Below are positions 1 to 8,564 of a DNA stretch of 22,737 nt, piece after piece. Under the pieces are notes generated by a model. The model made no database searches, had not been told where the DNA came from, and saw only the letters and a list, made by a program, of their open reading frames with translations. Numbering within the stretch: position 1 is the first letter of the stretch; the number at the start of each line of letters is the position of its first letter. The translations under genes and the position numbers were made by a program. The DNA comes from a virus. The stretch covers positions 1 through 22,737 of IMG/VR virus record IMGVR_UViG_3300015371_000196. The stretch is one strand, 5' to 3'.

Positions 1-2934
1 GGACAACGGAATCTGATGCGAAAGGTATTCAGGGATCGTCTTAAACTCACGGTTTGTGAGCAACTCTCGTTTAGATCCGAGTTCGAATGGTGCTCGAATG
101 GCAGGATGCAACGAGGCTGCCTGGTTACGAATGAAATCGGTAAACGATTGTTGGCCAAATGTCTGCTTCCATTGAGCAAGCGGAGTATTATCCTGCAGAA
201 CCATAGGCTCTTTATCGGTTCCACCGATCCGCATGAAAGCAGCATCACGAAGCCACCAAGGATATTCCACCTTGTATTGACCATCTTCGTTCGGCTGCCC
301 ACCACCAAACAACTGATCTACAGCGGATTGAGTTTTCCTCACCGCACTCACACGCCCAGGCTTCGTAACCATTGCTTCTGCAATCAATGGAATCGACTTC
401 CGCTGCCAAGCGTAAAACGGAATGATTTTCTTCAAGTAATTCCGCTCGAATGGAGTGAAGGCGCTATAGTCGATGTTCCACTTCGAGACTCTTTCACCTG
501 CCGCTGTAGCAGCATCTTGAAGACGCTTTCCTACAGTGGACAACCCAAGGTCTTCCATACTGGGATTCTTCTTAAGGAATCCCACCACTTCTTTGAGTGT
601 ACCGCGGGACTTAAGTTCACTATCAAGGGCGTGAAGGAAGTGAGCAGCACGACCGAAGTCTTCTCTATGCTGGAATCCTCTACCCGCCCACTTACCCAAT
701 CTTCCGGTAAGATCACTATTAACGTCGGCGCGAAGAAATCCTGCGCCAGAACTGTAGCGGTCATACAATTCCTTAAGAAGTTTCTTATCTACTTCCTGAC
801 CACCGATTCGGATAGTACCTGTAGTATCCCGCAGAACCTTTGCAGCCTTCTTGTACCAGATAGGATTCTGAACCCCATCAAAGAAGTTCATAATCATATC
901 TCCGAAGGTGTTGTTCACCCAGTTTCGAGGACTATAAACGGTAGCGGTTCGCTTGTACCAGTTAGTGAAGCGGTCCGCCATTCTCATCAACCGATTCAGG
1001 TCTTCGTGGTTACCCGATTCGAGCATCTTGTTGATCTTCTTGGCTGTGTTCTTGATTTCTGGGTGCATATACATACCTTCACCCAATTGGCCAAGGGCTT
1101 CTCGATCCGCAGGCTTCATGAATTCGCTAGCGTCAACGAACCCGCGCTTCTTAAAACCTTCGGCAGCGTCCTTAGATGCCCGAATACCGTAGTTATCCAA
1201 AAGAGACAGGTGGTAATTGCGTCGAATGATTTTTCGGCCTACGTCAGCGTCATACATCTTGAAGGCGTCATCCACCAAGTCATAAGGCTTGAATCCCTGA
1301 CCCTTGGCGGCTTCAAGTGTGTGCTCAGTGAGTTGCGTGACATTACCATTTCGCAAAGCGGTCTTTCGACCTTTCTTCCACGTCTTAATGGCGTCTTTAG
1401 AACCCGAGCGCATGTAGACAGGAACGTAGTTAGCGGCTTGCTTATTCGCTTCGTAGATTCCAGTGTCTTCAAGATCGAGGAACTTCTCTTTACGATAGTT
1501 ATCGAACCAGTCGTAAATTTCTCCAAGATCCTTGCCACCGTCCATACCCTCAGAGCGAACACCGCGCTCCAAATCCTTAAGAACTTGCTTCCGCCCATCC
1601 TTGGAAACACCCTTAACGAGATTATCTACTTTCTTGGAGAAGATTTCGTGCTGGCGAATCCCATAGGACTCAGCCAAGCGACGCAAACGGTTTGTCATTC
1701 CAGGGAAATGGTCACCGATCTGAAATGCGTGCTTAAGAGCACGGACAGGATACAGTTTATTAGCGCCCGCACCTGCATACTGGAATGGAACGTAAGCAGC
1801 CCGGCCAATCTTGCTGCCAATCTTACCACCGAGCACATCTTTACCTGCAACTCGGACAGCAAATCGGCGCTTATTGCCCTGTATAATACCCTTCTCAACT
1901 GCATTACGAACTTCATCCGTCAAATCAAGCGAGAGATTCTTCATACGCTCCGCACGCTGAGCATACGGCATAGCGTGACCTGTCTTCACGAACAAATCTC
2001 TGGCTTCTTCTTCAACCTGACGAACAACTTGTTTCTGAATAGACTTCTTCGTAACTTGCTGTCGGGTAACCTTCATCGCCAATGTTTTTGCTTCAGCCGA
2101 CGTGAGCGACTTAACACCTTTCGCAACTGTTCCGCCACGTTCTGTCATCTGAATGCCAGTTTCAATGGCCTTTGCAATAGTGGGCGCGTGTTCACCCAAA
2201 GCAGCCACACCCTTAAGAGCAGCAGCCTTTCCTACCGCTGTAGTTCCTCCAGAAACATATGTGAATGGATCAAGAACAACGTCACCGACCAAACCACCAC
2301 CAGAAATCAGCGCAGATTTTTGCCAGCCGCCGGACATACCACCAAGTAACTCAGGCTTTCGGAGAATATCACCTGTAGTTTCTACCTTCTCTTTCTTGAA
2401 GGTAGCACCCGCAGCACGCTTCATAACGTTCTCGTAAATGGATCCACCCTCTAGTTGAGGATCGATCAATTCACTAATACCGGACGTTACCCCGTAAAGG
2501 GGTCGGCTAACAACATCCAAACCGGTTCCAAGCGCAGCACCGACTCCATGCAAAGCGGTGTCTCCGAATGAACCGACATTCTCTGCAATATCATCCCACC
2601 AGTGTCGGCCCTTGTTCCGATCAGTTTGAACGCCCGCCAGTTTCGCCCGCTCCGTCTCAATTTGAGACCGGACAAGATCAGAACCTTCCAATTTGTCCGT
2701 GACTCTACTAACCGAACCGTCATCCTCACTACTACTAGTCTTATGACCCTTAAGTGATAGTTGATTGTACCTATCAAACCAAGGAGCGTCTTTCAATTGC
2801 TGTGCGGTCAAGTACGATCTAGGAGTTTGACCGTGCTTAGCACGAAGCACATTAACAGGATCGTAGTGACTCTTCCACAATTCTGCAATAATGGCATCGG
2901 CAGCGTCAGTAGAAACTTGGGGTGCTTGGGGCAT
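1..2934 (-). CDS. Large internal virion / ejection-type (polyvalent-like) protein, C-terminus cut by window edge
   Basis: The frame is open without a stop for 978 codons and leaves the window on the left, so the C-terminus is missing. The ATG at 2934 has an AGGAA ribosome site 6 nt upstream and starts 9 nt after the previous gene ends. The N-terminal ~110 residues are charged. Residues ~120-240 are Gly/Ala-rich and contain GLVGDVVLDPFTYV (214-227), a segment I associate with large phage internal proteins. Further in are YSPRNWVNNTFG (667-678) and FTPFERNYLKKIIPFYAWQRK (~826-846), which recall the LPD-type regions of giant phage polyvalent proteins. No protease, lytic transglycosylase or polymerase motif was recognised. 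Its place after the fibre genes and beside two coiled-coil proteins suggests an ejected inner-core protein, as T7 gp15/gp16 are. That role is inferred; the reading frame itself is secure. Confidence 0.85.
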   Translation of the reverse strand, partial: MPQAPQVSTDAADAIIAELWKSHYDPVNVLRAKHGQTPRSYLTAQQLKDAPWFDRYNQLSLKGHKTSSSEDDGSVSRVTDKLEGSDLVRSQIETERAKLAGVQTDRNKGRHWWDDIAENVGSFGDTALHGVGAALGTGLDVVSRPLYGVTSGISELIDPQLEGGSIYENVMKRAAGATFKKEKVETTGDILRKPELLGGMSGGWQKSALISGGGLVGDVVLDPFTYVSGGTTAVGKAAALKGVAALGEHAPTIAKAIETGIQMTERGGTVAKGVKSLTSAEAKTLAMKVTRQQVTKKSIQKQVVRQVEEEARDLFVKTGHAMPYAQRAERMKNLSLDLTDEVRNAVEKGIIQGNKRRFAVRVAGKDVLGGKIGSKIGRAAYVPFQYAGAGANKLYPVRALKHAFQIGDHFPGMTNRLRRLAESYGIRQHEIFSKKVDNLVKGVSKDGRKQVLKDLERGVRSEGMDGGKDLGEIYDWFDNYRKEKFLDLEDTGIYEANKQAANYVPVYMRSGSKDAIKTWKKGRKTALRNGNVTQLTEHTLEAAKGQGFKPYDLVDDAFKMYDADVGRKIIRRNYHLSLLDNYGIRASKDAAEGFKKRGFVDASEFMKPADREALGQLGEGMYMHPEIKNTAKKINKMLESGNHEDLNRLMRMADRFTNWYKRTATVYSPRNWVNNTFGDMIMNFFDGVQNPIWYKKAAKVLRDTTGTIRIGGQEVDKKLLKELYDRYSSGAGFLRADVNSDLTGRLGKWAGRGFQHREDFGRAAHFLHALDSELKSRGTLKEVVGFLKKNPSMEDLGLSTVGKRLQDAATAAGERVSKWNIDYSAFTPFERNYLKKIIPFYAWQRKSIPLIAEAMVTKPGRVSAVRKTQSAVDQLFGGGQPNEDGQYKVEYPWWLRDAAFMRIGGTDKEPMVLQDNTPLAQWKQTFGQQSFTDFIRNQAASLHPAIRAPFELGSKRELLTNREFKTIPEYLSHQIPLS

Positions 2935-2943
2935 AGTCAATTC

Positions 2944-4140
2944 CTACTTGTAAGTGACGGTACTAGCCATTCTAGGCCCGCCTGTAGGTCCACCAGCATA
3001 GAAGATATCCTGTGCAAGTTGACGAAGCCTCGCAATTTGCGCCGAAGTTTGGGGAGAAACTTGACTAGAGACACGAGGATTAAGGTTCCCCGAAGCAGAT
3101 CCTTCAAGTTTCCTAGCCTGCGCCAAAAGATCCGCAGAAGGTTTATAGTCTGCCATTCCGACGTCCCGCAATTCTGGATACAGCCGATACATTTCAGCCA
3201 TTGCATCATTAGTGCTCGTAGATTTCTGTCCGGCCTTTGTAGAACCAGATCCACCACCAGATCCACCGCCACCACGACCGCCACCACTACGACGACGTGC
3301 AGCAGCAGCCGCAGCCGCTTGTTGTGCTTGCAATCTCTGGAGTTTTGCATTCGCAATCGTATCCAGAAGCGTAGCCTGGGAAGTTGCTTCTGCTCCCCGA
3401 GCAGATGCAATTCGATCTACAAGGAAGTCATAGTAATTGCTGCGAATGATATCGTTGGTGCTCATTGAATTCGCCTGGGCGGCTGAATTCAGAGCCTTCA
3501 ATCTTTCATTCTGTTGGAACCAATCCTGAACAGCCGACCCTTGGGTAGCCTCTTGTAGACCCATTCTCTGAGCATATTCTGCTAGAGCATTTTTGGAAGC
3601 ATCATTCATTCCAGAAGCAAGACTTTGAGCATCTGCATACTGAGCCTTAATGCGATCAGCAATTTCCTGTGAACGCTTCTTGTATTGTTCAGCGTCCGCA
3701 CCGAGAGCAGTTTCTAGACCCCCGTAAGCGCCAGTAAGGTAACCGGCATATTCCTTTTGGAGCGTATCCAAAGGATCAACAGGAGGACCAGCAGGAACTT
3801 GTTGCGTAATACGACGAACTACAGCGGCTTTGGAAGGGCCAGACTTCTTAGCAGATGGTGCCGATTTCGCTTTTGGGCTAGACGGGTGTGTGTCTTGAAG
3901 CATTCCAGGTGAAACGAGTTTCATCACATCCTGAAATGGCTTCAACGCATCAGCATTAGCCTGCCCGGGAGGCTTGTAGACTGAAATTGGAGGTGGCTTA
4001 ATTCCAACCTGAGCCTTGAATTTGTTCATACCTTGCGAGATAGACTTCGGCCTATACGGCTGGAGTTTAGGATATCCCGTAGACATAACCTGGGGATTCC
4101 CGAAACTTACATTACCACCGGGGCTAACGAAAAAAGACAT
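2944..4140 (-). CDS. Internal virion protein candidate with coiled coil and Gly-rich linker (398 aa)
   Basis: The gene starts at ATG 4140, sharing one base with the stop of the upstream gene (TAATG). Residues 1-125 are Pro/Ser/Lys-rich and probably disordered. Residues ~125-280 are helical and rich in Ala, Gln and Glu, consistent with a coiled coil. A low-complexity linker (Ala run, three Arg, then Gly/Ser repeats; 275-300) leads to a C-terminal domain with MYRLYPELRDVG. It carries the motif KAAVVRR (104-110), shared with other proteins in this cluster. No enzyme motif is visible. Its position between the 231-aa protein and the giant protein suggests a member of the internal core or ejectosome; this is inferred from order and composition only. 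Confidence 0.8.
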   Translation of the reverse strand: MSFFVSPGGNVSFGNPQVMSTGYPKLQPYRPKSISQGMNKFKAQVGIKPPPISVYKPPGQANADALKPFQDVMKLVSPGMLQDTHPSSPKAKSAPSAKKSGPSKAAVVRRITQQVPAGPPVDPLDTLQKEYAGYLTGAYGGLETALGADAEQYKKRSQEIADRIKAQYADAQSLASGMNDASKNALAEYAQRMGLQEATQGSAVQDWFQQNERLKALNSAAQANSMSTNDIIRSNYYDFLVDRIASARGAEATSQATLLDTIANAKLQRLQAQQAAAAAAARRRSGGGRGGGGSGGGSGSTKAGQKSTSTNDAMAEMYRLYPELRDVGMADYKPSADLLAQARKLEGSASGNLNPRVSSQVSPQTSAQIARLRQLAQDIFYAGGPTGGPRMASTVTYK

Positions 4141-4835
4141 TAGACGTTCGTCACCCCTCCCGTTGTCGGTCGGTATCCAGTTACGCCAGAACTGGTTCTA
4201 ACCGCCTTTTGCTGAACAGGAGATTTAATAGCCACCTGTGTCTTCTTAGGGGTTGTGGCTGTAGGATGAGTAACTGTCTTCGTGACAGTCTTCATCGGAG
4301 TCGTTACTGGCTGACCAATTGCAGATTGGGCGGCTGCTTGGGATTGCTGTTGGAGCCAATCTTGTAACTGCTTCGTATAATCCGCTTCATACGCCGATCG
4401 GCCAGAAAGAAGGGAATTGATAGCCTCATTACGAGCCGTCCCGACATCTTCCAATCCCCGAGTCTTAGCCGTATTGAGAGTTTGAAGTCGATTGGCATAG
4501 TCCTGGCCAAGTTGCGCCCTCCTTCTAATTGCGGCGCCAGAGAATCCAAGTCCTCTGTCAGCCAAGTCGTTACCAAGAATTCTCGAATCACGCTTCTGAG
4601 CCTGATTCATCAGCGAAAGGTTGTTTTCATAATCTTGTCCTGCTCTTGCTTCCTGTAGATCAAGAGCACCATACTTACCCGTAGCAGTACGGTACAAATT
4701 CCTGATCTGATCGTCGAAAGCAGGGCCGCCACCGAAAGCAACCAGTTTCTTTGGATCGATCCCAAGGCGTGAAATAATAGCCGTCCGCAATGCGACGGGA
4801 TCTTTCATCAAAGCAGGATCAAGGGGGGTAGCCAT
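4140..4835 (-). CDS. Helical, probably internal virion, protein (231 aa)
   Basis: Two in-frame ATGs are possible. I chose the second (4835) because it overlaps the stop of the upstream 59-aa membrane protein as TGATG, while the first ATG (4850) would lie inside that gene with no ribosome site. Residues 35-165 are amphipathic helical sequence rich in Ala, Gln, Arg and Leu (for example GQDYENNLSLMNQAQKRDSR and GQDYANRLQTLNTAKTRG, two similar heptad-like segments starting near residues 66 and 110). The C-terminal ~60 residues are a Thr/Val/Lys/Pro-rich tail. SGAAIRRR (99-106) matches the motif shared by its neighbours. The function is not recognised; by context it is a second internal core protein. 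Confidence 0.78.
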   Translation of the reverse strand: MATPLDPALMKDPVALRTAIISRLGIDPKKLVAFGGGPAFDDQIRNLYRTATGKYGALDLQEARAGQDYENNLSLMNQAQKRDSRILGNDLADRGLGFSGAAIRRRAQLGQDYANRLQTLNTAKTRGLEDVGTARNEAINSLLSGRSAYEADYTKQLQDWLQQQSQAAAQSAIGQPVTTPMKTVTKTVTHPTATTPKKTQVAIKSPVQQKAVRTSSGVTGYRPTTGGVTNV

Positions 4836-5014
4836 CAGAGTAGGAGCCATCCAATCGCAACAACAGTAAGTCCCGCAGCGAGAAGGATCTGGTCGACAGA
4901 ATCCCTAGGGGCCATAACTCTCAGGATAAACACAACTCCAAAGAGAATAGCACCGACCAGGAACATGATGTCTGCCCAGTCAACTTCACCGTGAACAATA
5001 TCGGCCAGTAACAT
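4835..5014 (-). CDS. Small two-TM membrane protein (59 aa), holin-like
   Basis: Short gene with an excellent ribosome site: GGAGG lies 4 nt before the ATG. The product is 59 aa. TM1 spans ~16-33 (IMFLVGAILFGVVFILRV), followed by a short charged loop (APRDSVDQ) and TM2 at ~42-59, which ends in WLLL at the C-terminus. The stop overlaps the start of the 231-aa gene (TGATG), so the two are translationally coupled. The topology resembles class II holins, but the gene lies among internal-virion genes far from the lysins. It could instead be a virion-associated or membrane-targeting peptide used at DNA entry. The coding call is strong because of its ribosome site and fit between neighbours; the function is open. 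Confidence 0.75.
   Translation of the reverse strand: MLLADIVHGEVDWADIMFLVGAILFGVVFILRVMAPRDSVDQILLAAGLTVVAIGWLLL
4985..5014 (+). promoter_or_regulatory. Weak candidate promoter for the plus-strand micropeptide
   Basis: TTCACC (4985-4990), an 18-nt spacer and TAACAT (5009-5014) form a poor sigma70-like pair. They are placed so that transcription would begin just before the AAGGAAG ribosome site of the 42-aa gene. The match is weak and lies within the opposing 59-aa gene. It is listed because something must transcribe the plus-strand gene, and I see no better candidate nearby. Confidence 0.2.
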
Positions 5015-5034
5015 TCTACCTCCAAGGAAGATAC

Positions 5035-5163
5035 ATGCTGAGTATCAACATGCCCGCCTTCTGGTTTCTGATTGAAATGTTCGGCCTGTTTCTGATGCTG
5101 ATTGTTGCTGGTGTGGCAATCAGAAATGCCATTCGAGATTGGTGGTACGATCGAGAACTCTAG
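5035..5163 (+). CDS. Plus-strand single-TM micropeptide (42 aa) inside the minus-strand block
   Basis: The ATG at 5035 follows AAGGAAG (5024-5030) with a 4-nt spacer, a good ribosome site on the plus strand. The product starts MLSINMPAFWFL and has one hydrophobic helix at ~7-27 (PAFWFLIEMFGLFLMLIVAGV), then a short charged, aromatic tail (IRNAIRDWWYDREL). It fits exactly between two minus-strand genes. Its start is 20 bp from the divergent start of the 59-aa gene, and its TAG stop shares the palindrome CTAG (5160-5163) with the stop of the 64-aa gene on the other strand. It is the only plus-strand gene in the late block. Possible roles are a holin antagonist, a spanin-like peptide or a superinfection-exclusion peptide; none can be chosen from sequence. 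Confidence 0.62.
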   Translation: MLSINMPAFWFLIEMFGLFLMLIVAGVAIRNAIRDWWYDREL

Positions 5164-5354
5164 ATAGCCCTTCGAGTACCCCTATTAGGTGATCGGTGAA
5201 TCGGACCAACAGAACTAGTCTGAGCACGACGTGATCGAACAAATTGATTAGCGGCCCGTTGATCCCTCTTATCACCCAAGGACCGATCATCATTCGCCGC
5301 ACCAAATCGACGCATGATTGCCGCCTTGGTAGGCTGACTCTTGTTTTGCCTCAT
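5160..5354 (-). CDS. Small basic protein (64 aa) with AAIMRR motif
   Basis: ATG at 5354 is preceded by a purine-rich AGGGAGAGGGG ribosome site, 9 nt after the previous stop. The product is strongly basic and hydrophilic, with no predicted TM segment. It opens MRQNKSQPTKAAIMRRFG and ends RSPNRGTRRAI. The PTKAAIMRR segment (8-16) closely parallels PKRAAIGRR in the next small gene upstream. Its stop (TAG) and the stop of the plus-strand 42-aa gene overlap in CTAG. Not recognised as a known family. A small DNA- or nucleoprotein-associated virion component is plausible from composition and place. Confidence 0.65.
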   Translation of the reverse strand: MRQNKSQPTKAAIMRRFGAANDDRSLGDKRDQRAANQFVRSRRAQTSSVGPIHRSPNRGTRRAI

Positions 5355-5363
5355 CCCCTCTCC

Positions 5364-5627
5364 CTAAATTAATCTAAGTCGGCGTCCAATGGCTGCACGC
5401 TTGGGCTGTGCTCGTTTAGGAGTTCCTCTTTGCATAGCCCTTTTAGCGTAGACTTCCTTCTTAACAGGACTCAACGCATCGTTAACGTTAGTCCAAGGCT
5501 TAGGCTCTAATGACTTAGGGGCCATTCTGGTTCCTCCGTAAACGTTTTTACCCCGAGCCGCAATTCCTCTGGAACCCCGAGCGTCCGCTAGACCTAAGAG
5601 ACTCTTGTGGAATGTCGTTCGGTTCAT
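5364..5627 (-). CDS. Small basic protein (87 aa) with AAIGRR motif
   Basis: ATG at 5627 with a GGGCAAGGG ribosome-site region just upstream. The 87-aa product is rich in Arg, Lys and Ala, has a central segment LEPKPWTNVNDALSPVKKEVY (~40-60), and ends KRAAIGRRLRLI. The last residues hold the AAIGRR motif (78-83). No transmembrane helix, Cys pair or enzyme motif. It sits between the fibre gene and the other small basic protein. No family recognised. The 64-nt gap upstream (5628-5691) holds no supported gene. Confidence 0.65.
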   Translation of the reverse strand: MNRTTFHKSLLGLADARGSRGIAARGKNVYGGTRMAPKSLEPKPWTNVNDALSPVKKEVYAKRAMQRGTPKRAQPKRAAIGRRLRLI

Positions 5628-5691
5628 GGTCCCTTGCCCTCGTTGAAAACACGATACAAAGACCTACAGCGGCAAACCAGCATTGAACAAA

Positions 5692-6930
5692 TTATGGCGG
5701 AGTAGGACCAAGATCCTGAATATAGGACCACATTGTATCGTTATAGAACGTAATCGTTACGGCTGCATTTGACCGGCCATCAACTCCAACAGTAAGAGCA
5801 CCGGAAGCAGTAACAGTAAACAACGTTTCGATTTGTCCGCCGTTAAACTGACCAGTAGCAGCATACAAATACGTGTCGAGATTAAGCGTATTTGCAACAC
5901 CTGCAACTGCATGAGTAAATCTCATTGCTGTAGTGCCGGAGGCAGCATACAGCGCACGAATACCGCAGACGAGTCGATACTGTCTTCCTGTCTCCAAGTT
6001 TACGCTTGGAAGCGTAAACAACCTAGTGGCGGTTGTCGTAATGGATGCACCTGCTAAAGTACCGACAACCCTAGTTAGAATTCCCCGAGGTCTAGCATCG
6101 ACATACTGCTTTGTTACTGCATGAAGCGCACTCGTAGGATCAGCGTTCAACGTAAGAAAGCCGGTCATAGTGTCTCCGGCGTCCTTAACGTATTGCGTGT
6201 GATCGTCACCAGTCGTTAGTCCTGTGAGTGCTGAGTGAGCAGTAATTCCACCGGCGACAGTTTGCCAGGTAGCATCATCACGGAGAAATTTACCTGATGC
6301 GGGATTCGGAGCCGGAACAACACCTTTCACTGTTCCCGAGAAAACATTGACGTCCAATGTTCTGTCGGCAGTTAAATTTCCGCCACCCGTCAATGGAGCG
6401 GTAGTATTGATTGCTCTCGTATTCTGAACAGCGTTCGGAGCATTCGGGGCGGCAATAGTAAGAGTACCGTTACCATTATCGGTAACTGTAATTCCTGCAC
6501 CAGCCAGAATTTCTGCTAGCCTAAGATAGACAGCATGAGGATCAGCAGCAGCGGCATGAGCCGCAACCGCAGTAGAAGCAGCACCCGCAGCATCATAAGC
6601 GGCATTTCCCTCAGCGGGGGTAAGAAATAGCGCATCCCCTCTGGCATTCGTTAGATACTGTGGGTGATCGTCGTCGGCAAGTCCAGTTAAAGCGCCATGA
6701 TCTGTAACACCACCGGAACCGCCTGAGCCTACGTGAACATGATCGACTCTTGCAAATTTTTCCGATTTTCCAGCGGACGCTACGGCACCCGTAGGCTGAA
6801 CCTCATCATCATTCGGGATCAAAAAGGCTTCCCCAAATGTATGACGTTCAGGCGTATCGTGATGTTTAACGTCGATAGGTTCGCCCATGTTATCTAGAGC
6901 GAACTTACTCTTATCAGGAACCTCAGCCAT
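5692..6930 (-). CDS. Tail fibre / receptor-binding protein (412 aa)
   Basis: Starts at ATG 6930, overlapping the upstream stop as TGATG. Typical fibre repeats are visible: HGALTGLADDDHPQYL (78-93), a shorter DPHAVYL (130-136) and HSALTGLTTGDDHTQYV (232-248). Between and after them are NTTAPLTGGGNLTADRTLDV (175-194) and GDTMTGFLTLNADPTSALHA (252-271), a linker seen in many tail fibres. Residues ~285-412 form a beta-rich C-terminal domain (TRVVGTLAGASITTTATRLF, then MWSYIQDLGPTPP at the end), a likely receptor-binding or trimerisation head. A Gly/Ser linker occurs at 68-74. It lies directly after the nozzle-like gene, as expected for a fibre attached to a short tail. Confidence 0.88.
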   Translation of the reverse strand: MAEVPDKSKFALDNMGEPIDVKHHDTPERHTFGEAFLIPNDDEVQPTGAVASAGKSEKFARVDHVHVGSGGSGGVTDHGALTGLADDDHPQYLTNARGDALFLTPAEGNAAYDAAGAASTAVAAHAAAADPHAVYLRLAEILAGAGITVTDNGNGTLTIAAPNAPNAVQNTRAINTTAPLTGGGNLTADRTLDVNVFSGTVKGVVPAPNPASGKFLRDDATWQTVAGGITAHSALTGLTTGDDHTQYVKDAGDTMTGFLTLNADPTSALHAVTKQYVDARPRGILTRVVGTLAGASITTTATRLFTLPSVNLETGRQYRLVCGIRALYAASGTTAMRFTHAVAGVANTLNLDTYLYAATGQFNGGQIETLFTVTASGALTVGVDGRSNAAVTITFYNDTMWSYIQDLGPTPP

Positions 6931-8564
6931 CAGCGGGGACTTTCAGCCAGTTGCCTCTTAAGGTGCATGATGAAGTGTAGGAAGTGGATAGTGAAGAACT
7001 GAGCATCAGATTCCGTCATAGATAATTGGAACGTACGGAAGTATCCCGTACCAGGAATCTTGAAAGCACCCAGGTTCGTAACCGTGAATGGATCAAACGA
7101 GAACGACTCCCGCTGGATACCATCTACCGTATACCAAAATGTAGGCGTGCTACCTGGACTAGAGAAGCCCACTGTATTTCCAGCCCCTGAATCAAATCTG
7201 GAAGCCTGTAGTCCAACCATAGCGTACTTCAAACGCTTCACTCGACTGATATTGCCGATGTTGTATCTCTTTGTAGCAAATGAAGTAACTACGGGAACTG
7301 AGTTCATGTGAGCGGGTGCTGCGGTTACATAGTGGGTATCGTCTTTCCAGTACGTTATTTCCTGCTGGCGTTGGAAAAGACGATCAATTCCACCTTGCAT
7401 GAAGACTGGACTACCTTGATTTCGTCCTGCCTTGGGTCTTGTCAGTCCACCGATAACATCAATCGGAAAGATTTCCTCAGACCATGCATCAGCCGCTAAA
7501 CTGTAGGAGAAGAAATACGACCTTCGTAATCCCAGTGTGGCATCTGAGTATGTTTGCATGTGGAGTTGCCCACCCGACTCATCTGGAATTTCACCTCCTC
7601 CACCTGTTTGAAGACGAACTTTCAAATGACCTTCGTTATAAGCAATCCAATCGGTTTCATCAAATGCCCAATCAATAGATCGTCCGATCCAGGCATTTGA
7701 AATTGGCTTACTCAGTTCTGAGAAGGCATTGCCATCCGTTCTCCACACACCATCTGCGGCGATAAAATAGATAAGATCGTTCACGGTAACAATAGATTCT
7801 GTCGAGATAGCGCCTCTAGTCGAAGTTAAAAGACGAGTCGCTGAGATAGGAAAATCGTTGCCTTGGAGATACATATTCCAAATTGAGAACTTTTTAAACA
7901 CGATGATGCGATCCGAATACGGAACGAGATTCGTAATCACATCACCCATATTAGGATCGACAATGTTGATATTATCAGGCTGCCAATCCTCAAAGTTGTA
8001 GGACTCCGAGAATTTAATCGTATTGGAGAGAGCATTTCCAATATCTGGATTCGGCTCTACAACCCACAGACGACCCTTGAAGTTAACAAACACTTCGACC
8101 TTAGGCGCTCCTGCTACTGCGGACGCAGTTGGATTGATTGCAGGAGTTGCCTTATAGATCCCTCCGTTGTTCCGGCAAAGAAAGTACCAAACATCATTGA
8201 AAGACGTCATGCCCACACAGTACGTGCCATCTGGAATTCCGGCTACCTTCGTCCAGTTGATACCAATTGCAGGAGCCTGGACGTAATAGGGTTGACCAGC
8301 AACTGTGCAAAATTGAAGAGTGTTATCCGGTGGAGCAGGAAATGAACCCAGGTATTTTATTTCCTTGCCATTAGTCCATCCACCCACGTTGGTAAAATCC
8401 GTGACCAACTGTAGACCAGTACGCTTCTTCAATTCGGCTTGATCGCCAAATTCAAAATTGGTCAGCCCACAAAACTCTGCATCATCAATCAAATCTGAAC
8501 GCGTGAATGTGTTCAGACCCTTAAACTTGGCAATCTCCATATTGTCTTCGCGGGGGACTACCAT
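6930..8564 (-). CDS. Tail nozzle / head-tail stabilisation-like protein (544 aa)
   Basis: ATG 8564 was chosen over the upstream in-frame TTG (8570). It gives a one-base TAATG overlap with the previous stop and has AGGAGAT about 8 nt upstream. The protein has recurring beta-strand units with aromatic cores (for example VWYFLCRNNGGIYKA, KGRLWVVEP, NDLIYFIAADGVWRTDGNAF, RIIVFKKFSIWNMYLQGNDF). This resembles the beta-propeller-like tail nozzle or tube proteins of podoviruses (T7 gp12-type) and stabilisation proteins next to portal adaptors. There are no TM segments or enzymatic motifs. Its position between the adaptor and the fibre supports a role at the tail tip or nozzle. The family assignment rests on pattern and gene order, not on a signature motif. 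Confidence 0.75.
   Translation of the reverse strand: MVVPREDNMEIAKFKGLNTFTRSDLIDDAEFCGLTNFEFGDQAELKKRTGLQLVTDFTNVGGWTNGKEIKYLGSFPAPPDNTLQFCTVAGQPYYVQAPAIGINWTKVAGIPDGTYCVGMTSFNDVWYFLCRNNGGIYKATPAINPTASAVAGAPKVEVFVNFKGRLWVVEPNPDIGNALSNTIKFSESYNFEDWQPDNINIVDPNMGDVITNLVPYSDRIIVFKKFSIWNMYLQGNDFPISATRLLTSTRGAISTESIVTVNDLIYFIAADGVWRTDGNAFSELSKPISNAWIGRSIDWAFDETDWIAYNEGHLKVRLQTGGGGEIPDESGGQLHMQTYSDATLGLRRSYFFSYSLAADAWSEEIFPIDVIGGLTRPKAGRNQGSPVFMQGGIDRLFQRQQEITYWKDDTHYVTAAPAHMNSVPVVTSFATKRYNIGNISRVKRLKYAMVGLQASRFDSGAGNTVGFSSPGSTPTFWYTVDGIQRESFSFDPFTVTNLGAFKIPGTGYFRTFQLSMTESDAQFFTIHFLHFIMHLKRQLAESPR

Noticed and set aside
16-2349. A 777-codon open frame on the plus strand
   Set aside because: It is the mirror of the giant minus-strand protein in the complementary frame. 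It has no ribosome site and an unnatural composition, and the minus frame is open for the full 978 codons with recognisable motifs.
5633-5692. A 19-codon frame ending in ATGA before the 87-aa gene
   Set aside because: No ribosome site, very short, Cys/Arg-rich and unlike its neighbours. The stop overlap alone is weak evidence.
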